A DNA stretch of 64,000 nt from Rhodospirillaceae bacterium (lineage in GTDB: Bacteria > Pseudomonadota > Alphaproteobacteria > SP197). Positions 26,687 to 35,731 of this stretch are shown here, one piece after another. The position numbers were made by a program, and so were the translations under genes. Each line of letters starts with the position of its first letter. The stretch's first letter is position 1. The notes beneath the pieces were generated by a model that saw nothing but the letters and a program-made list of their open reading frames with translations, was not told the DNA's origin and ran no database searches. Where the stretch lies: assembly GCA_002722885.1 (NCBI GenBank), contig PBNE01000008.1:79880-143879 (forward strand). The letters are read 5' to 3'.

Positions 26687-27859
26687 ATGACCGATATCGT
26701 CATTGCCCGTGCCGCGCGGACGCCAGTGGGTTCGTTCAGTGGCGGGCTTTCGAGCCTGGCTGCCCATGACCTGGGCGCGATCGCCATCACCGGTGCCATC
26801 GAACGTGCCGGAATCCAGCCTGGCGATGTCGATGAGGTCATCATGGGTCAGATTCTGCAGGCCGGCGAAGGCCAGAATCCGGCCCGGCAGGCCTCAATCG
26901 GCGCGGGCATTCCGGTCGAAAGCCCGGCCTGGAGCCTGAACCAGCTTTGCGGCTCCGGCCTTCGTGCGGTCGCCGTGGGCGCGCAGCAGATCAGCCAGGG
27001 CGATGCCTCTGTCGTGGTCGCCGGCGGCCAGGAAAGCATGAGCCAAGCGCCGCACTGCGTGCACATGCGCAACGGCACCAAGATGGGCCCGGCCGAGATG
27101 GTCGACACCATGATCAAAGACGGCCTGTGGGACGCTTTCAACGGCTATCACATGGGCAACACTGCCGAGAACGTAGCCAAGCAGTGGCAGATCACCCGCG
27201 AGGATCAGGACAACTTCGCCGTGACCAGCCAGAACCGCGCCGAAGCGGCCCAGAAGGCCGGCAAGTTCAAGGACGAGATTGTCCCGGTCACGATCAAGAC
27301 CCGCAAGGGTGAAACAGTCGTCGAAGACGACGAGTATATTCGCCACGGTGTCGAGTACGACTCGCTCGCCAAGCTGCGCCCGGCCTTCGAGAAGGGCGGC
27401 ACGGTCACGGCCGGCAACGCCAGTGGAATCAACGACGGCGCTGCGGCCGTGGTCCTGATGACGTCCGACGAAGCCGCCAAGCGCGGCATAACGCCAATGG
27501 CGCGGATCGTGAGCTGGGCGCACGCCGGCGTCGATCCCGCGATCATGGGCTCGGGCCCGATCCCGGCGAGCCGCAAGGCGCTGAAAAAGGCCGGCTGGTC
27601 GATCGACGACCTCGACCTCGTGGAGGCCAACGAGGCCTTCGCTGCGCAGGCTTGTGCCGTCAACAAGGACCTCGGCCTTGATCCGGAGAAGGTCAACGTC
27701 AATGGCGGCGCCATTGCCATCGGCCATCCGATCGGTGCCTCGGGCGCCCGTGTGCTCAACACCCTGCTGTTCGAGATGCAGAAGCGCGATGCCAAGAAGG
27801 GCCTCGCCACGCTCTGCATCGGCGGCGGCATGGGTGTCGCCATGTGCGTGGAGCGTTAA
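26687..27859 (+). CDS. phaA: Acetyl-CoA acetyltransferase (beta-ketothiolase)
   Basis: This biosynthetic thiolase joins two acetyl-CoA to acetoacetyl-CoA, the first step to PHB. The 390-residue protein from the ATG at 26687 (AGGAG upstream) has the acyl-accepting Cys in [10 protein letters not shown] near residue 88, the [11 protein letters not shown] loop, His in [10 protein letters not shown] and the second Cys in LCIGGGMG. Full length and intact. phaB lies 1.5 kb downstream, separated by a transporter gene. Confidence 0.96.
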   Translation: MTDIVIARAARTPVGSFSGGLSSLAAHDLGAIAITGAIERAGIQPGDVDEVIMGQILQAGEGQNPARQASIGAGIPVESPAWSLNQLCGSGLRAVAVGAQQISQGDASVVVAGGQESMSQAPHCVHMRNGTKMGPAEMVDTMIKDGLWDAFNGYHMGNTAENVAKQWQITREDQDNFAVTSQNRAEAAQKAGKFKDEIVPVTIKTRKGETVVEDDEYIRHGVEYDSLAKLRPAFEKGGTVTAGNASGINDGAAAVVLMTSDEAAKRGITPMARIVSWAHAGVDPAIMGSGPIPASRKALKKAGWSIDDLDLVEANEAFAAQACAVNKDLGLDPEKVNVNGGAIAIGHPIGASGARVLNTLLFEMQKRDAKKGLATLCIGGGMGVAMCVER

Positions 27860-27968
27860 GCCTCACATCAAGGTTGTCCACCGCCTGAGCGGTTCGGGCG
27901 GCCACAGACATGGAGTGTAGGGTTAAGCTACCGGGACATTCCGTTCCGCCGCCAACCCCGGAGCACCC

Positions 27969-29189
27969 GTGAGTTCTGTACGTTCGTCCAAGTGGCGCGC
28001 GATCCTGCTGCTTGTCTTTTGCGAGTTGGCAGCAATGGCGCTGTGGTTTTCCGCTTCTGCTGTGGTGCCATCCTTGGTGCTCGAATACGGGCTGAGCGGG
28101 CATGCGGCGTCCCTGCTGACAAGCAGCGTCCAGATCGGCTTTGTCGTGGGCACGCTTGCCAGCGTCCTTCTCGGACTCGCCGACCGGCTTGACCCACGCC
28201 GATTCTTCATGATTTCAACCCTGGTCGCCGCGGCGGCGAACCTTGCACTGCTGGCAGTGCCGCCGGATTCCATCGCCACGCCCGCCCTACGGCTCCTCAC
28301 CGGCGCCTGCATGGCCGGGATCTATCCCGTAGGCATAAAGATGGCGGCGAGCTGGGCGGAGAAGGACCTCGGGCTTCTGGTCGGGCTTCTGGTGGGTGCT
28401 CTCACGCTGGGGTCGGCGGCACCACATCTCTTCAACGCCCTAGGCGGCATCGACTGGCGGTTCACGATCGCAGCCGCCTCCGGCGCGGCGCTGGCGGCCG
28501 CCCTGCTGATCAACCTGGTCCAGATCGGGCCGCAACATGGCCGGGCGGCAAAGTTCGATCCCGTTGTGGCGCTGCGGGCCTGGACGTACAAACCCCTTCG
28601 CCTCGCCAATCTGGGATACCTCGGCCACATGTGGGAACTTTATGCCATGTGGGCCTGGCTCGGAGTGTTCCTCGACGCAAGCTTCCGCCTGTCCATGGCT
28701 GACGACACAGCCGCGACCTGGGCCCGCTTCGGAACCTTCGTCACCATGGGTCTGGGCGGCTTTTTGGGTTGCCTTGTCGGTGGCCTGCTCGCCGACAGGA
28801 TGGGCCGCACGACTCTTACCATCGCCGCCATGACGGTCTCGGGTGGCTGCGCCGTCATAGTCGGTTTTCTGTTCGGCGGGGCACCGTGGCTGCTCCTGCT
28901 GGTCTGCCTGATCTGGGGCATCAGTGTGATTGCCGATTCAGCGCAGTTTTCGGCCAGCATCACCGAGCTTTCGGACAAGGAGGGTGTGGGCACCATGCTC
29001 ACTCTCCAGACATGCCTGGGCTTTCTGCTGACCCTGGTCACGATTCACCTGATGCCGCTGCTGACCGACGCTGTGGGCTGGACCTACACCTTTACGGTCC
29101 TGGCATTAGGTCCGGCCGTCGGTGTTCTGGCCATGACGCGCTTGCGCGCCCATCCCGACAGCACCCGGCTGGCCGGAGGGCGTCGCTAA
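27969..29189 (+). CDS. MFS transporter
   Basis: This 406-residue protein from GTG 27969 has twelve predicted membrane segments, the FSASAVVPSL opening typical of MFS proteins, and a loop with LADRLDPRRFF between helices 2 and 3 (motif A-like), repeated as LADRMGRTTL in the second half. The substrate is unknown. It sits between phaA and phaB, which are normally adjacent, so it is either an insertion or a carrier for a substrate feeding acetoacetyl-CoA. Confidence 0.92.
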   Translation: MSSVRSSKWRAILLLVFCELAAMALWFSASAVVPSLVLEYGLSGHAASLLTSSVQIGFVVGTLASVLLGLADRLDPRRFFMISTLVAAAANLALLAVPPDSIATPALRLLTGACMAGIYPVGIKMAASWAEKDLGLLVGLLVGALTLGSAAPHLFNALGGIDWRFTIAAASGAALAAALLINLVQIGPQHGRAAKFDPVVALRAWTYKPLRLANLGYLGHMWELYAMWAWLGVFLDASFRLSMADDTAATWARFGTFVTMGLGGFLGCLVGGLLADRMGRTTLTIAAMTVSGGCAVIVGFLFGGAPWLLLLVCLIWGISVIADSAQFSASITELSDKEGVGTMLTLQTCLGFLLTLVTIHLMPLLTDAVGWTYTFTVLALGPAVGVLAMTRLRAHPDSTRLAGGRR

Positions 29190-29241
29190 AAGCAGCAAAA
29201 CTGGCCCCAAAGCTGTCGAAATCGTGACTCCAGATGCGAAA

Positions 29242-29261
29242 TTTGAGCGAAATCGCTCAAA
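29242..29261 (+). promoter_or_regulatory. Perfect 9-bp dyad upstream of phaB
   Basis: TTTGAGCGA (29242-29250) and TCGCTCAAA (29253-29261) form a perfect inverted repeat with a 2-bp centre, 102 bp upstream of the phaB ATG. TGCGAAA lies next to it (29235-29241), a half-site of the dyad seen at phaA and etfB. This is a likely operator; a hairpin role is less likely because a gene follows. Confidence 0.5.
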
Positions 29262-29362
29262 CCGTCTGGACTCGTTCAGGGCAAATCTCTACATGCCTCT
29301 CACAGGCTGTCCCGAGGGAGCAGCCTGCCATTTCTCCCAACGTTCAGACCGGAGTTTCGACC

Positions 29363-30085
29363 ATGGGTCGTGTCGCCCTTGTGACCGGAGGCAGCCGTGG
29401 TATCGGCGCCGCCATTTCCATTGCTCTCAAGGACACGGGATATCAGGTTGCCGCGAACTATGCTGGCAATGACGACGCCGCACGCGAATTCAGTGCCGAA
29501 ACCGGCATTCCGATCTTCAAATGGGATGTCGCCGACCACGACGCCTGCGCCGCCGGCGTCGCTCAGGTCGCCGAACAGCTCGGCACGGTCGAAGTTCTGG
29601 TCAACAATGCAGGCATCAGCCGCGACGGTTTCCTGCACAAGATGCCCGAAGAGAACTGGGACCGGGTGATCGATGTCGATCTCAACTCCTGCTACCACAT
29701 GAGCCACGCCGTGCTGAATGGCATGCGCGGCGCCGGATTCGGCCGGATCATCAGCATCAGCTCGATCAACGGTCAGTGCGGCATGATGGGCGTGGTGAAT
29801 TATGCTGCCGCCAAGGCCGGCATGCTGGGCTTCACCAAGGCGCTGGCGCTGGAAAACGCCGTCAAGGGTCTCACCGTGAACGCGATCTGCCCCGGTTACG
29901 TGAAGACCGACCTGATTGCTCACGTCAGCGACGAGGTCATGGACGGTATCATCAAGGGTATTCCCGTGGGCCGCATCGGCGAACCTGAAGAGATCGCCCG
30001 CTGCGTCACCTTCCTGGCCGATGACAACGCCGGTTTCATCACCGGCTCCACGATCTCAGTCAACGGCGGCGCCTACATGGCGTGA
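29363..30085 (+). CDS. phaB: Acetoacetyl-CoA reductase
   Basis: PhaB reduces acetoacetyl-CoA to (R)-3-hydroxybutyryl-CoA with NADPH, the monomer for PHB. The 240-residue SDR from the ATG at 29363 (GGAG 8 nt upstream) has TGGSRGIG, NNAGISRDG, Ser in SISSINGQ, YAAAKAG and the family phrase NAICPGYVKTDL. GQCGMMGVVNY is typical of PhaB rather than FabG. Confidence 0.94.
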   Translation: MGRVALVTGGSRGIGAAISIALKDTGYQVAANYAGNDDAAREFSAETGIPIFKWDVADHDACAAGVAQVAEQLGTVEVLVNNAGISRDGFLHKMPEENWDRVIDVDLNSCYHMSHAVLNGMRGAGFGRIISISSINGQCGMMGVVNYAAAKAGMLGFTKALALENAVKGLTVNAICPGYVKTDLIAHVSDEVMDGIIKGIPVGRIGEPEEIARCVTFLADDNAGFITGSTISVNGGAYMA

Positions 30086-30124
30086 GTCTTGCCAAGGCGC
30101 TCGGGTTCAGGTCACCTGCGCGCC

Positions 30125-31270
30125 ATGGCCGACGACCTTTTTGACCCCCGGCACTACATCGACGTTCGCCGCCCTGTAATGAAGGCGCGAACCCTGCCAT
30201 CGTGGTGCTACACTGATCGCACGTGGTTCCAGAGAGAGCGCGAGCGTGTATTCGCGAAGGCCTGGCAGTTCGTGGGCCGTGTCGATGAGGTTCCCGAGGG
30301 CGGCTACTTCAGTGTCGAAACCATGGGTGGTCCAGTGCTCCTGATCCGCGAGCGCGACAAGGCGCTGCGCGCCTTTGCCAACACCTGTCGGCACCGGGGT
30401 GCACGGCTCGTACGCGGGACAGACACCGGTCCCCGCATTGTCTGCCCCTATCACGCCTGGAGTTACAGGCTCGACGGTTCGTTGGCCAGAGCGCCCGGCA
30501 TGAAGAACACACGCGGCTTCAAGGAGAACGAGCACGGCTTGACCCCAGTCCGGATGGAGACCTGGGCCGGATTCATCTTTGTCTGCTACAGCGCCGAAAC
30601 ACCCGCTCTGAAGACCTATCTGGGCGACCTGCCGGAGCGCCTGGCGAGCCATCGGCTTGAGGATTTTGTTTGTGTGCGCCGGCGAACGTACGAGGTTGGC
30701 GCGAACTGGAAGCTGATCGCCGAAAACGCGATGGAAGCCTATCACACCGGTACGGTCCACGGCGCATCGCTCGGCCAGCAGGAGGCCCGGGAGCTAACAA
30801 CATCCGGACATTGGGACTCTATTCAGGTGCTGGGCGAAGAATCGATCGGTGTTCTTCCGGGTGAGCAGGCACCATTTGCCCAGGTGCCGGGCCTGAGTGA
30901 CGAGGCGGTGGCCGGCACGTTCTTCACCACGCTGCATCCCAACACCCAGTTCGCCTGTGTCCAGGACAGCATGTGGTGGAGCACCTGGAGGCCGCTGGCC
31001 GAGGATCACACGGTGCTGGAGGTCGGGCAGTGTTTTCCCCGTTGGACAGCGGAGCGCGATGACTTTGAGCAGGGTGCCGCACCCTACTTCCACCGCTGGG
31101 ACACCGGAATCAACGAGGACAACCTGATCTGCGAAGCCCAACAGGCTGGCCTGAGTTCCTTACTTCATCGCCAGGGGCGGTTTTCGGATCGTGAACAAGC
31201 CGTTCATCGTCTCAACAACTGGGTTCTTGATCAGATGATCGATGATGGCCGGGACAGCCGACGTATCTAG
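30125..31270 (+). CDS. Rieske aromatic ring-hydroxylating-type oxygenase, alpha subunit
   Basis: The 381-residue protein has an N-terminal Rieske domain with Cys-x-His in TCRHRGAR and Cys-x2-His in VCPYHAW, which bind the 2Fe-2S cluster. A C-terminal catalytic domain has the mononuclear iron ligands in AENAMEAYHTGTVHG. The start at ATG 30125 is preferred to the frame opening at 30089. Such enzymes hydroxylate or demethylate aromatic or quaternary amine substrates. No reductase or ferredoxin partner gene is adjacent, so it probably borrows one. It follows phaB by 39 bp. Confidence 0.92.
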   Translation: MADDLFDPRHYIDVRRPVMKARTLPSWCYTDRTWFQRERERVFAKAWQFVGRVDEVPEGGYFSVETMGGPVLLIRERDKALRAFANTCRHRGARLVRGTDTGPRIVCPYHAWSYRLDGSLARAPGMKNTRGFKENEHGLTPVRMETWAGFIFVCYSAETPALKTYLGDLPERLASHRLEDFVCVRRRTYEVGANWKLIAENAMEAYHTGTVHGASLGQQEARELTTSGHWDSIQVLGEESIGVLPGEQAPFAQVPGLSDEAVAGTFFTTLHPNTQFACVQDSMWWSTWRPLAEDHTVLEVGQCFPRWTAERDDFEQGAAPYFHRWDTGINEDNLICEAQQAGLSSLLHRQGRFSDREQAVHRLNNWVLDQMIDDGRDSRRI

Positions 31271-31349
31271 TCCGTCGCAGGTGGCGCCGGACGGTCTGTC
31301 AGGCGCCGGCCAGTGCCGTAACCGGCAGGGAACAACGAGGGGAGACATC

Positions 31350-31615
31350 ATGCCGAGACATGGGCAGAGCAGTGGCGCGTCACCGACGGGGACGGTTCCA
31401 CCTTTACAATCACACTCAACGGCAACGGCAGCGCCACCAGCACCTGGCAGGATGGCGAGGAAGGTTCGTGGTCTGATGGCGGCGACCACGCATTGGTCAC
31501 CTGGACCAATGGCTGGTGCGACCGCCTGGAAATCCACGACGGCGGCCACCGGAAAGTCGCCACAGCTTCCGGTGGCACCGAGCCCGATAACAGCTCTCCG
31601 GCCACCCCCGTCTAG
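31350..31615 (+). pseudogene. Small unknown gene with a frameshift just after its start
   Basis: A strong ribosome site (GAGGGGAG) precedes the ATG at 31350, but that frame gives low-quality sequence. The neighbouring frame reads well from 31358: TWAEQWRVTDGDGSTFTITL, NGNGSATSTW, EEGSWSDGG, ALVTWTNGWCDRLEIHDGG, to TAG at 31613-31615, with no start codon of its own. One missing base within the first codons would join the two into a protein of about 88 residues, rich in Gly, Trp and Thr and probably beta-rich. I do not recognise the family. Confidence 0.6.
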
Positions 31616-31633
31616 ATCGAATCGCGAAAGGCC

Positions 31634-32299
31634 CTAGTGCGACGCCAGAAAGGCGGCCATGTGATAGGCTGCCTGATCGGGCAGGTAGGTCGCGCGTTGT
31701 CCGACCGGGCAGGCACGGCGAGCGCGGCAGCCCAGATTCAGGCAATCAGCACCGTCCGGCTTGCGCATGTGATCAGCGCAGGCGGGAACATCGTAACCGT
31801 CCGTCGTGAAAGCCCCGACCAGACACGTCGTCAGGCACGGTTTGTCCGCGCAACTCTCGCAGGGGCTGCTGATCTCGTCGTACTCGGGCAGGCCCTCGAC
31901 ATCTTCGGCGAAGATCAGCGCACCGCGATAGGCATGCCAGAGGCCGTGTTCGGGGTGAATCAGCATGCCGATCGGTGAAGGAAACACCGGTTCGGCCCGC
32001 TGCGCCCAGCGTTGGAACGGTAGCCAGGGCGGTCCGTCGAACGGATAGACCGGAGCGGCACCCAGCTGTTCCGCGACAGGCGCCAAGGTGCGACGGGCCC
32101 AGGCGTTCATGGCATCAGGTTCGTCCTGGCGTTCCTGAGCGAACACCGGCCACATCATCGGCCCGGCATTGCCCACCATCACAACACAACGGGCGTCTTC
32201 TCCCAGACCATCACCAGCTTCCGGTGCAAAGCCGCCACGTGCCAGCAGACCCTTGGGCACCAACGCCTCGGTGATCCTGTTGTAATGCACCGTGGTCAC
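31634..32299 (-). CDS. 4Fe-4S ferredoxin-like protein
   Basis: This 221-residue protein starts at GTG 32299, which overlaps the GST stop (GTGA). The C-terminal third has SSPCESCADKPCLTTC and later LNLGCRARRACPVG, two cysteine groups like those that ligate 4Fe-4S clusters in QueG and related small-molecule reductases. The N-terminal part has no corrinoid motif I can see, so it is not QueG itself. Coupling to a glutathione S-transferase suggests a shared redox or detoxification job. Confidence 0.82.
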   Translation of the reverse strand: MTTVHYNRITEALVPKGLLARGGFAPEAGDGLGEDARCVVMVGNAGPMMWPVFAQERQDEPDAMNAWARRTLAPVAEQLGAAPVYPFDGPPWLPFQRWAQRAEPVFPSPIGMLIHPEHGLWHAYRGALIFAEDVEGLPEYDEISSPCESCADKPCLTTCLVGAFTTDGYDVPACADHMRKPDGADCLNLGCRARRACPVGQRATYLPDQAAYHMAAFLASH

Positions 32300-32910
32300 G
32301 CCGGCGTGTTCTGCGGCCGGGTGACAGCCAGCGAGGGGCGTTGACCGAAGCTCTGGACCCAGGCAGCCAGAGCCAGATGATCGTCCCGCCATCCCATGTC
32401 GCCCAAGCGGAAGTCGACATACTCCAGCGCACAGATCACCGAAAGGTTGGCAACATCAACGACATCACCCATGTCCGCGGTCTCGCCTTCCAGGGTGTCG
32501 ACCGCTCGCATGATCTTGCCCTTCTGGCGAGCGATAAAGTCGCTCCAGATACGCTCCTCGGGACGGCGGCCTTCCATCACCGAGGCCACGCCAGCCTCCA
32601 TGATGCCGTCGGCCAGCGCATGACGGCGCAGGATACGGGTGCGTTCGGCCTGGTCGTCAGGGATCAGCCGCGGACCCGATCCCATACCGTCGAAATGGCT
32701 GACAATGACGATGCTGTCGTAGACCGCTGTGCCATCGGCGAGGACAAGCGCCGGGACCTTTTCCAGCGGATTGGCTCCAACGAGCCCGTCGTGCCCGGCC
32801 GGCGTGACCATCTCAATGGCCACCTTGTCGGCCAGGCCGCGTTCGTGGGCGGCGGCCAGCGCCTTGCGCGCAAAGGGCGAGGTCGGGCTGTAGAAAAGAG
32901 TCATCGTCAT
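32296..32910 (-). CDS. Glutathione S-transferase family protein
   Basis: The 204-residue protein has the thioredoxin-fold N-terminal domain (LFYSPTSPFARKALAA, residues 5-20; NPLEKVPALVLADG; YDSIVIVSHFD) and an all-helical C-terminal domain. The ATG at 32910 has GGAGG 7 nt upstream. The catalytic residue would be the Ser in SPTSPF, as in beta- or zeta-like GSTs. Its stop overlaps the start of the ferredoxin-like gene. Confidence 0.92.
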   Translation of the reverse strand: MTMTLFYSPTSPFARKALAAAHERGLADKVAIEMVTPAGHDGLVGANPLEKVPALVLADGTAVYDSIVIVSHFDGMGSGPRLIPDDQAERTRILRRHALADGIMEAGVASVMEGRRPEERIWSDFIARQKGKIMRAVDTLEGETADMGDVVDVANLSVICALEYVDFRLGDMGWRDDHLALAAWVQSFGQRPSLAVTRPQNTPA

Positions 32911-32966
32911 GGATCATCCTCCAGCGGCGGCTTTGGTACATTCCGCGTCATGTTAGGGTGCGATTG

Positions 32967-33710
32967 ATGTACCAGGATGTCGCCGATCTCAATGCGTTTT
33001 ATCGCGCTCCGTTGGGTCAGGTCTCGCGCAGGCTTCTTCTGGCCCGGATGCGGGCGCTGTGGCCTGATCTGAACGGCATGCGTCTGATGGGTCTGGGCTA
33101 CGCCACACCCTACATGCGTCTCTTCCAGGAGGAGGCCGAACGGGTGGCCAGCTTTGCGCCGGCGCCGCAAGGCGTGATCCGCTGGCCGCTGTCGGGACAG
33201 ACGCAGGTCTGCCTGACCGACGACTTCGCTTTGCCTCTTCCCGATGACTCCTTCGACCGTGTCCTGATGATTCATGCGCTCGAATACAGCGAGGCGCGCA
33301 CCGCCATGATGCGGGAGATCTGGCGTGTTCTGACCCCGGGAGGCCGCCTGCTGGTGGTCGTGGGCAACCGCCGGGGACTCTGGTCACGCGCCGACCATAC
33401 GCCGTTCGGGCATGGCTACCCGTTCAACGAATCCCAGATCGATCAGCTCCTGCGTTCCAGCATGTTCACACCGCTGGCGACCGAATTTGCACTCTATGTT
33501 CCACCCTCACAGCGCGGTCTTTCGGTTTGGTCCGCGCCTGCATGGGAACGGATCGGCCGAAAGTGGGGTCTGCCGCTGCCGGGCGTGGTGATGGTGGAGG
33601 CGACCAAGCAGATGTATGGCGCCTTACCCACTGCCAGACGGCGCAGCTTGCGCCAGCGCATCATGGTGCCCGGAAACGCGACTACCCAGCCTAGCACCAC
33701 GCGAGACTAG
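32967..33710 (+). CDS. SAM-dependent methyltransferase-like protein
   Basis: The protein has 247 residues from the ATG at 32967; TTG 32964 and GTG 32958 are alternatives. The class I fold is visible as LMGLGYATPYMRLF (motif I, with a degenerate Gly-rich loop), PLPDDSFDRVLMIHALEY (motif post-II) and WRVLTPGGRLLVVVGNRRGLW. Family members often lie near gloB or metW in alphaproteobacteria and have no known substrate. It is divergent from GST, and its stop shares CTAG with the convergent metW. Confidence 0.88.
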   Translation: MYQDVADLNAFYRAPLGQVSRRLLLARMRALWPDLNGMRLMGLGYATPYMRLFQEEAERVASFAPAPQGVIRWPLSGQTQVCLTDDFALPLPDDSFDRVLMIHALEYSEARTAMMREIWRVLTPGGRLLVVVGNRRGLWSRADHTPFGHGYPFNESQIDQLLRSSMFTPLATEFALYVPPSQRGLSVWSAPAWERIGRKWGLPLPGVVMVEATKQMYGALPTARRRSLRQRIMVPGNATTQPSTTRD

Positions 33711-34402
33711 GCTGCCTTGCGTCTCGATTTGCTCTTCGGTCTGGCTGGGCGGTGCAGTTCGAACACGGCCTGTTCGGCAAAAAGATTCGACTGCCATTCG
33801 AAGCCAGCCTTGATTGCAGCGACCTCGCGTTCCTTGGCGATGCCATAGGCTCGACCAACCCGGATGCCGCTGATGCGGATGAGGTCGAGGAAGTCGCGCA
33901 CGGTGCAGGGGCGGATGTTCGCCGTTTCGAACCACGGACTCGAAAGTGTGCGGGTGTGCGGCATGCGGCCCCGACTCACCATCGACCACCGTGCACGCCA
34001 GTGGCCGTAGTTTAGGATCGAGACAACAGCCGTGTCGGCAATGCGCAGGAGCTGGCCCAACACCTCACGGGGATTGTGCACTGCCTGCATGGTGTGGCTC
34101 AGGATGGCATAGTCGAAGCTGTCATCGGGATAGTCGACGAGGTGCTTATCAGCATCACCCTGAACCACAGGAAGGCCGCGCACGACACAGGCATTCACGC
34201 CAGTCTGGCTGAGCTCCATGCCCCGGCCGTCACAGCCCTGCTCTTTCACGAGATACTCGAGCAAAGCGCCGTTGTCGCAGCCGACATCGAGCAGACAGGA
34301 CTCTGGTTCGATCATGCTGGCGACCAGCGCCAGGTCCGGTCGCAGGCCGAACTGATTGTCACCGATGTTGAAGCGGTCGCGCGAACTGGAGAGCAGACTC
34401 AT
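33707..34402 (-). CDS. metW: Methionine biosynthesis protein MetW
   Basis: MetW has a methyltransferase-like fold and works together with MetX in making O-acetyl-homoserine. The 231-residue protein has CLLDVGCDNGALLEYL (motif I, residues 36-51), GDADKHLVDYPDDSFD and LSHTMQAVHNP. The start lies 3 bp after the metX stop, the standard metX-metW operon. The basic C-terminal tail (RPKSKSRRKAA) is typical. Confidence 0.95.
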   Translation of the reverse strand: MSLLSSSRDRFNIGDNQFGLRPDLALVASMIEPESCLLDVGCDNGALLEYLVKEQGCDGRGMELSQTGVNACVVRGLPVVQGDADKHLVDYPDDSFDYAILSHTMQAVHNPREVLGQLLRIADTAVVSILNYGHWRARWSMVSRGRMPHTRTLSSPWFETANIRPCTVRDFLDLIRISGIRVGRAYGIAKEREVAAIKAGFEWQSNLFAEQAVFELHRPARPKSKSRRKAA

Positions 34403-34405
34403 CGT

Positions 34406-35566
34406 TCAGACTCCCAGATCACGGGCAACGCTGTCGAGGAAACCGCGTGTGGTCGCAAAAAGATCAGGCTCCTCGAGCAGGAAGGCATCATGCCCCTTGT
34501 CGCTCTCGACCTCGACGAAGCTGACGTTACGCCCCGCACGGTTCAGCGACCGCACGACCTCCTTGCTTTCGGAGGTCGGAAACAGCCAGTCGCTGGTGAA
34601 GCTGACCAGCAGGAAACGGGCCGAGAGATTACGCCAGGCATTGGCGAGATCGCCGCCAAACTCCGATTCCAGATCGAAGTAATCCATCGCCCGTGTGATG
34701 TAGAGATAGGCGTTGGCATCAAAGCGCTGGACGAAGCTGGCGCCCTGATGGCGCAGATAGCTTTCGACCTGGAAGTCGGCATCGAAGCCATAGGACTTGG
34801 TGTAGCGGTCCTGCAGGGCGCGACCGAACTTGCGCCAAAGGGCCGGCTCGGAAAGGTAGGTGATGTGTGCGGCCATGCGCGCGACCGACAGCCCCGCCTC
34901 CGGCCGCTTGCCTTCCTTGTAGTAGAATCCGTCACACCAGTCGGGATCGGCCATGATCGCCTGGCGCCCGACTTCGTGGAAGGCGATGTTCTGAGCAGAG
35001 TGGCGCGCCGCACCGGCAATCGGCACCGCACTCACGACACGGTCGCCGTGACGCGCCGCCCATTCCAGGACCTGCATACCGCCCATCGAGCCGCCCACGA
35101 CGGACATGATCTTCTCGATCCCGAGCTGATCCATCAGCATCGCCTGGACGTTGACCATGTCCCGAATAGTGATGAGAGGGAACGAGGTGCCGTAGAGCTC
35201 GCCGGTCTCCGGATTGATCGCAGCCGGTCCGGTGGTGCCCATGCAACCACCCAGGCAGTTCGGGCAGATGACATAGAACCGGTCGGTATCGATCGGCTTT
35301 CCGGGGCCCACCATACGCTCCCACCAGCCTTCCTTGCCGGTGATCGGATGAATCCCGACCGCAAACTGGTCACCGGTCAGCGCATGACAGATCAGAATGG
35401 CATTGCTGCGCTCGGCATTGAGAGTCCCCCAGGTCTGATAAGCCACGGCGACCGGACCCAGCTCTGCGCCGGATTCAAGTGTGATCGGCGCGCCATCGGC
35501 CAGCAAGACGCGCGGGCCGGGCAGGTTTTCCTGGATTTCGTGAACGGACGTGGCCGCCTGGGTCAT
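34406..35566 (-). CDS. metX: Homoserine O-acetyltransferase
   Basis: MetX acetylates L-homoserine with acetyl-CoA, the first committed step to methionine. This alpha/beta hydrolase of 386 residues from the ATG at 35566 has [19 protein letters not shown], nucleophile Ser in VGGSMGGMQ, Asp in TSDWLFP and His in KGHDAFLL. It is followed directly by metW and is divergent from the chorismate mutase gene. I looked for a SAM-II riboswitch upstream and did not see one. Confidence 0.96.
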   Translation of the reverse strand: MTQAATSVHEIQENLPGPRVLLADGAPITLESGAELGPVAVAYQTWGTLNAERSNAILICHALTGDQFAVGIHPITGKEGWWERMVGPGKPIDTDRFYVICPNCLGGCMGTTGPAAINPETGELYGTSFPLITIRDMVNVQAMLMDQLGIEKIMSVVGGSMGGMQVLEWAARHGDRVVSAVPIAGAARHSAQNIAFHEVGRQAIMADPDWCDGFYYKEGKRPEAGLSVARMAAHITYLSEPALWRKFGRALQDRYTKSYGFDADFQVESYLRHQGASFVQRFDANAYLYITRAMDYFDLESEFGGDLANAWRNLSARFLLVSFTSDWLFPTSESKEVVRSLNRAGRNVSFVEVESDKGHDAFLLEEPDLFATTRGFLDSVARDLGV

Positions 35567-35630
35567 GATGATCTCGCCCCGTTGCATGCGGGCTGTTGAT
35601 ACGGACTATGGTCTGGCGGAGCGTGTTCCG

Positions 35631-35659
35631 TGGGTATGCAGCGGCACGAGTTATGTCAA
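35631..35659 (-). promoter_or_regulatory. Candidate metX promoter
   Basis: On the minus strand a consensus -35 TTGACA (35659-35654) is followed after 17 bp by TACCCA (35636-35631), a weak -10. The leader would be about 60 nt. It is supported mainly by the perfect -35. Confidence 0.35.
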
Positions 35660-35731
35660 TGTTTTCTTTGCCATTCCCGCCCCTGTCTCATAAACATCCG
35701 TGCCCTTGGGTCATCGGGACAACGTTCAATC

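Noticed and set aside
35567-35731. SAM-II riboswitch in the metX leader
   Set aside because: The metX leader lacks the conserved SAM-II pseudoknot sequences; only a promoter candidate is seen.
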